The notes under the pieces are model-generated. The model saw only the letters and a program-made list of their open reading frames with translations, was not told the DNA's origin and did not search any database. From Prunella strophiata (lineage: Eukaryota > Chordata > Aves > Passeriformes > Prunellidae), in contig JAZBQD010000001.1 of the NCBI GenBank assembly GCA_036583965.1, forward strand, positions 12,611,392 through 12,675,391: a stretch of DNA of 64,000 nucleotides, read 5' to 3'. The position numbers were made by a program, and so were the translations under genes. This document shows, piece by piece, positions 56,501-64,000 of the stretch. The stretch's first letter is position 1. Each line of letters starts with the position of its first letter.

Positions 56501-59500
56501 AAGTACTTTATCCCAAATATTCATTAGACATTAAAATGAAATAGTCCTGCCCAAACAATTAAAAAGCTCCTAACTTATTCACACTACTCAAACCTCCCTT
56601 TTAGAATTTGCAAAAGTAGATTAAAGCCCACCTCTGAGCCCTGCCTTGTGTTGTGTTCATTCTGCTAATGCAAGGCTGCTGTGTCCCAGGATTTGAGACT
56701 CCCAGTATCTCCTCCAGTGTGCCTGGCTCAGCTGGGAAGCCCAGATCTACTCTGTGATACTGTTTGAATGGAAATGAGGAGGAAGGTCCCAAGCACTCCC
56801 CGAGCATTCCTGCTTAGTTTGTATCCTGGCTCCTCCTTTGTCAGATGTTCCAGCTTTCCTCAGCTTTCCTAGCCCAAGAAATTCCCCATCACATCTCAAA
56901 TGAAGCCACAATGCCCACTTTCTGTTATGTTTTAGACTGAATCTTGACACTGACCTCATTATAAGCTGTGTTCAGGCACTATGTGATGGGATGTGTATGT
57001 TCAGAGTTGCAAATGCCCACTGGAAGTTTTTCAGGCCTCTATGTAGAAGTTGCCCTTCTGTTCATGTCTTTGTCACTTTTTTATGGCAGGAAGGTCAAAA
57101 AACAAAAGCTGGGCCTTCATTTACCCTTTTAACCATGTGACTCCATGTGCATGTGTGTCTGTGGGGATGGGAGCTGTCTCTGCACGGAGCAGACAGACAG
57201 AGGAGCTTTCAGCTGGAATCACAAGGTTGTGAAACGCTCGATGCCTTGACCTGTAACATGCAACTGTAAATTCCTCTGCTCTTGTTATGTTTTCCAGGGG
57301 TCACGGTCTTTAACAGTTTACTTAGTGGAGGAGGAGGAAAGCCCTTTGTATTGTTGAGAGTTTGCCTTGTCCTGGCAGCTGGTGCTGACACAGAGCTGTT
57401 CTTCAGGTGCTGCTTTGATGGACAGTGCCCCAACGCCCACGGAGCAGCAGGGGTGGTGGCAGCCTCCACTTACCTGGCCTTGGTTAAAGAGGAACCTGTG
57501 GAGTCTGCCCAGGTGTGACCCAGCACTGCCTTTCTGGTGTTTTCATTGCATTTCAGATGGAGGTTGAGCTTTGCTCCAGACTAATTGCTGCAGTGGCCTG
57601 CTGAAGTGAACTTGAGCTGTGGTGCAGTTCATGCACAACCAGGCACTTGCAGTGACAGGTTTGCATTAGTACAAAATCCAGCAGCAGATTAAGTGAGGCT
57701 GGAGGCCCAGGCTACAGTCCTTTAGCATCTCTGGAGTGGGGAGAAGCAGATGCTGCTTTATTGCTCTGTGAACTGTCTTTGTACAGCAAAGCAACCTGAC
57801 ACTGTGTGATCTCAGTGAGTCACAGCTCGCTGTCTCTGCCTGGGATGTTCCTGCATCCATGGTTATTTTGGTACTCAGGGACACCTCAGTGCTGAGGTAG
57901 GTACTTTGAGTCACATTCCCAGAGGTGTTGCCAGCTCCTCTTTGGCTGGTGCCAGAGCGAGCCTGAACTCAGTGTTCCTAGTGCTGGTAAAAATAGCACC
58001 AGGATGCACCAAGTGTCCCTGGCACAGCCAGGACTGAAAGCTTCTGGGCTAGTCAGAGCTCCATCTGTGACACAGAGCAGCCCACACCCAGTTTGGACTC
58101 TGCAGCACTGTGCTCAGGAGAGGAAGATGGTTCAGACTTGCACTGCTGAAATCTCCAGGTCTTTTCATGCAAACAATTCACTCTGCTGCCTTAAAAAATA
58201 CTGTCTCTTGTGGCAACAGCTTGGAAATTAGAAGGAGCAATAGCAGAGCCCTAAGTGACTGCTGGCAGCACTTGCTGTTTTGTGACACCTGGGCTGGGAA
58301 ATACATTGTGTGAAACTGAATTCCGTTCGGATGCGAGGAAGTGGGAGAGTATCCTGAGCACAGCCAGATGTGACCCCAACCCTGCTCGTGCAGTAATCCA
58401 CATCCACACATCTCACAGCCTTTCTGTCAGGTCCTGATCCTGAAGAGAAGCCAGTCAGTGTACTGCTGTAGGTTTGAATATAAAGGACTTCAGCTGTTTG
58501 CTTTGTTTTTTATTTTGTTTTGTTTTGTTGGTTGGTTTTTAACTATTTGGTTTTTAACTACTTTTTCCCCAGAAAAGAATAGTCCTGCTGTGTTAGTCTT
58601 TCACTAGAAAGTTAGGGTCAAACATGCTGCCTTGTGATCTCTGACACCACTTGTACTTTTTACTGAGAACTTGCCAAAAGAGCTAACTCAGGCAGCATCA
58701 AAAGTTCAACAACAACAAAAAAAAAATAGGAAGATGAGGATATAAAATATGCTCTCTGTGTCTGTATTATGGAAAACAAAGTGACAAAAAACCATGCATG
58801 TAGAATGGGGAAGAGGGAAAACTAGTAGACTTCTCCAAGGCTCAAAATACCTATAAGATGAAGGCTTTGTGTGCTTACAATTCACATGGAGAGTAAAAAA
58901 GAAAGTTTCCTATGCAAACATAGAAAAAACACTCCTCCATTCCCATATCTTTTTCTGTGTCTTTAACTGCTCATCTTTCCACCTTTTTAATTTTAAAACC
59001 CATGTGTGTTAAGCCTAGGATTTCCTGTGGCTACAAGGAACGGGGTCTGATTGATCCCAATAAGGGACAGTCTAAATGAAGTGCTTGGACTTGCCCAGGG
59101 CACTTCTATCTGCAGGTGCTGGGAGCCCTTGCCAATGTGAATGACTTTTTGGAACACAAGTGATTATTTACTGCTGAAGCAAGCCAAAGGCTATGCTTCT
59201 CCTTGCAGCTCACAGCCCTTGGCCTCCAACAGGAAATGTATTTCGTTTTCAAATCCCTCTCCAACCAAAAAAGAAATTCCAGCAAAACAGCAATAAACAT
59301 TTGGAGAGTCTCCTCTTCTGTAGGGAAAAACACTCATGAGCTTGGGTTTAAAATGAAATATTCTGTGACTAATCTATTTTAGGACCAGGCTGGAGTCAAT
59401 TTGTGGCATGTGGGAGTCAGCAAGATGACCTGGGAGAAGATTGCCACACCTTATTTGCCACCCGAATATCACCAACATGAAGTTTTCAAACAAGAGCTGC

Positions 59501-59701
59501 AAAAGGGTTTACTGCTTGATCCTCCTCTTCTCAGTTTGTCATTGATTTCCCCCATCAAAATAGTTTGTGCAACGAATCCCAGCTGTATTGCTGGTACTTT
59601 ACTAGCCAGCAAATACAATCCAAATGTTAATTCTTTGGAGCTGAGAGCTGCGTGCCAAGAAATGAATAATCTGTGCAAGGCTAAACAAACAGTTTATTGA
59701 C
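53590..59701. other. Long noncoding stretch
   Basis: A 163-codon open frame (54826-55317, plus) has a hydrophobic run around codons 53-67, but no start context, splice structure or homology I know supports it. A possible acceptor at about 57298 precedes an open frame to 57518 without a donor I trust. A T/G-rich run lies at 58500-58555. No other repeats recognised. Confidence 0.45.
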
Positions 59702-59728
59702 GGGGTGGGGTGGGGTGCAGGTGGGGGG
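59702..59728 (+). repeat. G-quadruplex-type motif
   Basis: Four G runs of 4, 4, 4 and 6 residues are separated by T, T and a 7-base loop. This satisfies the usual four-tract intramolecular quadruplex pattern. The function is unknown. Confidence 0.85.
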
Positions 59729-60396
59729 TGGCTGGGCTCAGAAGCAGGCAAGCCCAAGCAGAAGGACATCAAAGCTGCTTCTGCCAGAAAACTCAGTCAC
59801 ATGTGATTTGTTTTCTCCCACCACTAATTCAGTTACATGTTCAACTACCAATATTCCCAGGCAAGAGTGTGAGAGCTTTCCAGCCCAAACACAGCAGGCA
59901 GGCAGAGCAGATGTTTGCACCCTGCTCATCCCAACTTGCCCTCTTTGTCTTTTTTGGGATGTAAGAGTGCAATGGACACACTCAGGCCCAGCCAGGCACT
60001 CTCTGCACTTGTCTCTGCTTTATAAATGGAGACCATGAGGCAATTTGGAAGTGAACAGTGGCAGCTGATGGGAGTGTGGCAGGGCTATTCTGATGAGATT
60101 TAAACCAATAGATTTCAATTATCTTGTTAAATCTTTGCACCTTCTGCCTTTCTCTCCCACATTATCCAGGAGGTCAAGACCAGAAGCAGGATTAAAGCCT
60201 AAATCCCCTGAGTCCCAAGCCAGCAACAGTGCAGACCACTCATTGCAAATGCTACTGGATCCTGACCCCAGCTATGTGCTGTAGTAATCCACTTTGCAAA
60301 TTTTGGGCCAAAGCCAGGGCAGGATCCTGGGGGTGCTGCCCAGCCAGGTCTCATTCCTCTTCCAACCTGCTGCAATGTTGCAGCATGCTGTCTGTA
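59729..60396. other. Noncoding spacer
   Basis: No feature recognised between the two G-rich motifs. Confidence 0.45.
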
Positions 60397-60447
60397 TTTT
60401 TTTTTTTTTTTTTTTTTTTGGGGTGGTGGGAGGGAGGGAGGGAGGGA
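60397..60447 (+). repeat. T23 tract joined to a (GGGA)n quadruplex-type motif
   Basis: Twenty-three T residues (60397-60419) abut GGGGTGGTGGG and then GGGA units to 60447. This is a strong quadruplex pattern immediately after a T tract, like the junction at 19.9 kb. Confidence 0.92.
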
Positions 60448-63239
60448 CTGAATTGCACTTAAAACCTGAACCCAGCAAAATACACAGGCAGAAATTTGAT
60501 TCTTAATTTTTAAAATAAAAGATCTACTCAAATTTACAAGAGCCATATGCTGGAGAGATTACAGGAACAAGCCTCTGGTTCTTATTTCACTTCTCAGATG
60601 CACTGACAGAAGAGGTATCTCCACTTTTCCATTCCTCCCCATGGCAAAGAGGATCCTTCCCACCCAGGGATGTGCCTGCACTGGCAGTGTGCCTGCTGGA
60701 GTCACTCATCTTGCAGACAGACCTGCCCAGGCTGCAGCTCAGAGGAGATGGAGAGATTCCCTGGCCACCCTCAACACCCATCATTGCACAGACAGGGGAA
60801 GGTGGGGGCCTGCAGCATGATGGTTTAATAAATAAAAGGCAGGCAAAGTCACAGGTGAGGGTGTTGTGATGACAGGCTGTGGAGCTGCATGCACAAGCAG
60901 TTAAGTCTGCCAGGGGTTAATCTAACTCAGGTACTGATGCAGGCATTTAGATAGTGGGTAACTCATGCTGTCATTAACCTGTCAGCATTACAGCAGGAAG
61001 ATTATATCTTCACAAGTATGTATTGATCTGGAAAGGGACGTGTTAGGCATGACCAAGCTTTTTATATACTGTCTTTTACCACCTGCTTTTCCCCTGATCA
61101 AAGATGTGTGTGGTCAGTGCAAAGAAAGCCATGTTTTCCTCTAGGCTGGAGAGATGTTTCTCTTTGTCTCCTTCCCATTATCTTGGGTGCAATCTAAATA
61201 TCTGATTACTTACACAGCCCTTTCCTTTCATGCTGATGGAGCAGAGAAGATTGGGTTGGTGTCTCTGTAGGTCCACCACAGCCTTTTGCAGAGAAATTTG
61301 CACTTGCTGTGTGCACTGTGAGCAGCTCAGGTGCAGGACAGCTCTGAACTGGAAGCTGAGTGTGTAACACAGAGCTTTATTGGAGCTGGTAAGTCTGTTC
61401 TCAGCAGGTGACTTACTGGTTCAAGTGCTGCTGTGTGATGAAGTAGATCCCCAACCATTTAGAACTGGTTCCTCCAGGCACTCAGGCCTTGGGAAGAGTT
61501 TGCCAAGGTGTGCTGCCTAGAGATGCATTCCAACATCTGTTTTCTTTCACAACACACCAGAAAATGAAAGTTTATGGCCTTCATTTGGGAGAGGCTGAGC
61601 AGCAGTGTGCATGACACAAGGAGAGGACAAGGGTTACAGCCAAGGGTTACAGCCATAAATGCCTTAATATGCACCAAAAAGCTAAAATTAAGGACCATTG
61701 CAGTGGCAATTCCACCTATGGAAAATGGTCTTTTACAGGCAATAGCATTCTTCTGATGACAGAGCATATCCATTCCCAGCAGTTCCCAAACTGGGGCAGG
61801 TGGATTAGAGATGGTCCCCAAAACCATGGCAGAGTCATGTGTGCAGTGCTTTTGGGTGACTGCCCAAGCACAGGACCATGTAGGAGTCCACAGGAAAGTT
61901 GGGCAGTTGGCAGATGTGCAAGGACTGAAAGTGCAGGAATGAGCCACCCTTACCAGGATTGCATTTCCATTACTGAGTGGCATCAGGATTTCTCACAGCA
62001 TAGTGGCATCAACTAAAATTGGGATTTTTTCCCCACCTTACATCATGTGGATTGGTCACCCAACACCCCAAAGAAATGTTTTGCAGTATGAAATCAACAA
62101 AATTCCCTAGCATTGGCATAAAAATGCTGATATTGGCATTTCTTACACTGGGTAGAAGACTACATTTCTGTGAGCTGTGCTGATGACACTTCCAAAGGCA
62201 GGTAAGTTTTTCTTTCATTCTCCCAGTTCCCTTGCTTTGGGGATGGAGACAAGAAGTTACTTGAGTTCAAATAAATGTTCTTTGTTCATTGCTTATGTGA
62301 GAAAACAAAGGTAACTGATAGTGGAGATATTCTCTGGGGGCTGTGCATGGGCTGTTGCCCTCCAGACCTGCTCCTGGCAGGAACAAGCAGTGGAAAGTCA
62401 GAGGAATCAGTTGTGCTTCCTTTTCTTTTGCTCACCCCAAAGCACTGTGTGAGATGTGAGCAGCATTTAAACACTTTCTTCTTTCATTTTCTTGCAAGTG
62501 TCCACTCAGCACAACATTGTGCCTCCAGGGTCTGAACTGGAGATACCTGGGGGAGCATGAGAGGCCAAAGAGCCTCCCAAGAACTGTTCTAATTTGGCAT
62601 CAAAATGTTGACAGTGTTTAGACAAATCCTTGCTCAAAGCCTCCTGAGAAGAATTTATTTTCAACACTGCAGTGGAAACTGGCAGCTCTTGGATAGGAGG
62701 CAGGTGGAAGTTCAATGGACATGTGTGGCTGCTCCTAAATCCTCCTGCCTCACACTGGGAGTCTCCACCATCTGTTGGCAGCTGGGTTCTGGGGAGCTGA
62801 TGGATGTGTGCAGGGCACTGAGCACACAGGTGCACACAGTGTTCAAGTGCTCATAGAAGGTGCCTGCACTTCATGTGTTGAAGCTGAACCACAGCTCTGG
62901 GCAGATGACAAAATGGCTCTTCCCTTAAACACATCCACAAATTAGGACTTAACGTTGAGAACAGAGCAAAAGTTCACTCACTGCCTCCTGTTTCTGCACA
63001 TGACACCCCTGGAGAAAGCCCCCCAAGCTCCCAGCTCACCCAGCCCTTTGAGAGGAGGCAGCCCTGCCTTAGGGGCTGTACATTCATGGCTGTTCCTTGT
63101 GCGTGGGCCACACAACGATATAACACAAAAGAAAACCATAAATGGAGAGAGGAAGAGAAACGAGCATTCTTAGCAAAAACATGCTAAAGGCAAGGCTGTT
63201 TGTGAGGTGCTGATGAGAGCAGGCGGGCACTGGGCTGTC
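60448..63239. other. Noncoding stretch
   Basis: It contains a perfect 13-bp tandem duplication at 61628-61653. A 174-codon frame on the minus strand (61459-61983) has no recognisable domain and overlaps shorter frames on the other strand. No mobile element identified. Confidence 0.45.
61628..61654 (+). repeat. 13-bp perfect tandem duplication
   Basis: CAAGGGTTACAGC at 61628-61640 is repeated at 61641-61653 with no mismatch. It is likely a slippage event. Confidence 0.9.
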
Positions 63240-63345
63240 ATTACCAGCCTCCATCATTTAAGGGCACCGAGCCTCTGATGCTCGGGCGAGGTGCGGCACC
63301 AGCGCTGCTCCGGGCGGGGCTGCCCTTCCCCTCCAGCCCTGCAGG
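63240..63345. promoter_or_regulatory. CpG-rich patch beside a TAAT cluster
   Basis: About nine CpGs occur near 63267-63320 ('gctcgggcgaggtgcggc', 'gctccgggcggggct'). The pairing with the AT-rich homeodomain-type cluster about 170 bp downstream is unusual for this window and suggests a regulatory element. Confidence 0.25.
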
Positions 63346-63474
63346 TCAGGGCTGCTGGGACTCCCTTCCTTACTGATGGCAGGAGCACATGCTGGGCTCG
63401 CAGGTCACCAGCCTTATTGGTGTGTGGGGGATTGGAGGTGAATTGCCTAAAGGAGGGATGCACTGGCATGCCGA
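63346..63474. other. Spacer between CpG patch and TAAT cluster
   Basis: Unique sequence, no feature recognised. Confidence 0.4.
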
Positions 63475-63700
63475 CACTGCTATTGATTAATGCTAATTAT
63501 AATTTAATTTAACTTCCAATTAGTTTCAATCAATTGTCACATTCTCCCTGAATATGATTGCAAGGATGATGCACAGTAAGGAGGATAATTGTCCTGAGCT
63601 TCTCCTTGTTTGCCAGATGGCTATTTTCTATCCATTTCTTTTGCTTTTAATGGAGCTGGGTGAATAATTTATTTACCAAATTTAGTTGCTGCTGCTGCTG
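63475..63700. promoter_or_regulatory. Putative enhancer-like block with TAAT homeodomain cluster
   Basis: At least six TAAT/ATTA cores fall within 63486-63522 ('gattaatgctaattataatt' and onward to 'ccaattag'), followed by 'caatcaattg'. TAAT is the core recognised by many homeodomain factors. The sequence is complex rather than a simple repeat and has no coding frame. The function is inferred. Confidence 0.35.
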
Positions 63701-64000
63701 CTTCATGTCCCATTGCACTATCTGTAAGCATAGTTTGAGCCTGATGCCTGGTCCAGAATTTCTCATCACAGATTATTGGTTCTTGGTCTGTACAACACAT
63801 TACAGCCATTTGATCCTGCAAAATCAAGCAGGGTGATTTCACTTTAATCAGGCATGTGGTGGAGTATCATGGCCCTGGCCACACTGTTGCTGTCAGTCAT
63901 ACCTCTGGGGATCCAGTTTTGCTTGAATTTTCTGTAACTGTTTCTTTAAAAAGTGGTCACAGTCATGTTTCTGTCACCCAGAGTGTTTCCCTTCAAAGGG
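63701..64000. other. Noncoding window end
   Basis: Unique sequence with a short (GCT)5 run just upstream at about 63688-63702. No feature recognised. Confidence 0.45.

Noticed and set aside
57282..57518. Acceptor-like site followed by an open frame
   Set aside because: No credible donor, no recognised protein, and the antisense frame is open as well.
61459..61983. 174-codon minus-strand open frame
   Set aside because: No recognisable family. Length is within what is expected by chance in 64 kb of six-frame sequence, and there is no promoter or splice support.

Overview
This 64-kb window reads as intergenic or deep-intronic DNA from a bird genome. The main evidence is repeat content. All the clearly recognisable interspersed elements are chicken-repeat-1 (CR1) LINE fragments, plus one solitary long terminal repeat (LTR) whose sequence I recognise as a dispersed avian endogenous-retrovirus LTR. 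A few very old MIR/CORE-SINE-like fragments sit among them. The repeat load is low, as expected for a bird. A passerine is plausible but not proven. No bacterial-style gene organisation, rRNA, tRNA or CRISPR array is visible.

No confident protein-coding gene was found. Open reading frames are short, overlap on both strands and match no family I recognise. The longest ones lie in GC-rich patches or in a pentanucleotide microsatellite that happens to lack stop codons. One 132-bp segment (5857-5988) has a good splice acceptor, an open frame and a donor, and is listed as a weak candidate exon.

Layout: 1-8160 holds two CR1 fragments and three MIR-like fragments around the candidate exon. 8161-20011 is mostly unique AT-rich sequence with a CpG-richer patch near 14.15-14.27 kb and several T tracts. 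20-27.1 kb contains a short CR1 tail, a solo ERV LTR (25567-26139) and a (AACAT)n microsatellite of about 218 bp. 27-34 kb is AT-rich with an octamer-motif pair, two CpG patches (30.16-30.30 and 33.69-33.80 kb) and an A-rich tract. It resembles regulatory DNA of a developmental gene desert, but conservation was not tested. 37.7-39.1 kb has an internally deleted CR1, a MIR fragment and a 24-bp tandem repeat. 43-45 kb has two more CpG-richer patches. 48.8 kb has an AT palindromic insert bounded by 8-bp direct repeats. 51.9-53.4 kb is a nested transposon: an old minus-strand CR1 split by an old plus-strand CR1. 59.7-60.5 kb holds two G-quadruplex-type tracts. 63.2-63.7 kb combines a CpG patch with a dense cluster of TAAT homeodomain cores.

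The most informative results are the nested CR1 pair, the solo LTR, the TAAT cluster and the 33.7-kb CpG patch with a TATA-like box. I found nothing I could defend as a new biological system.
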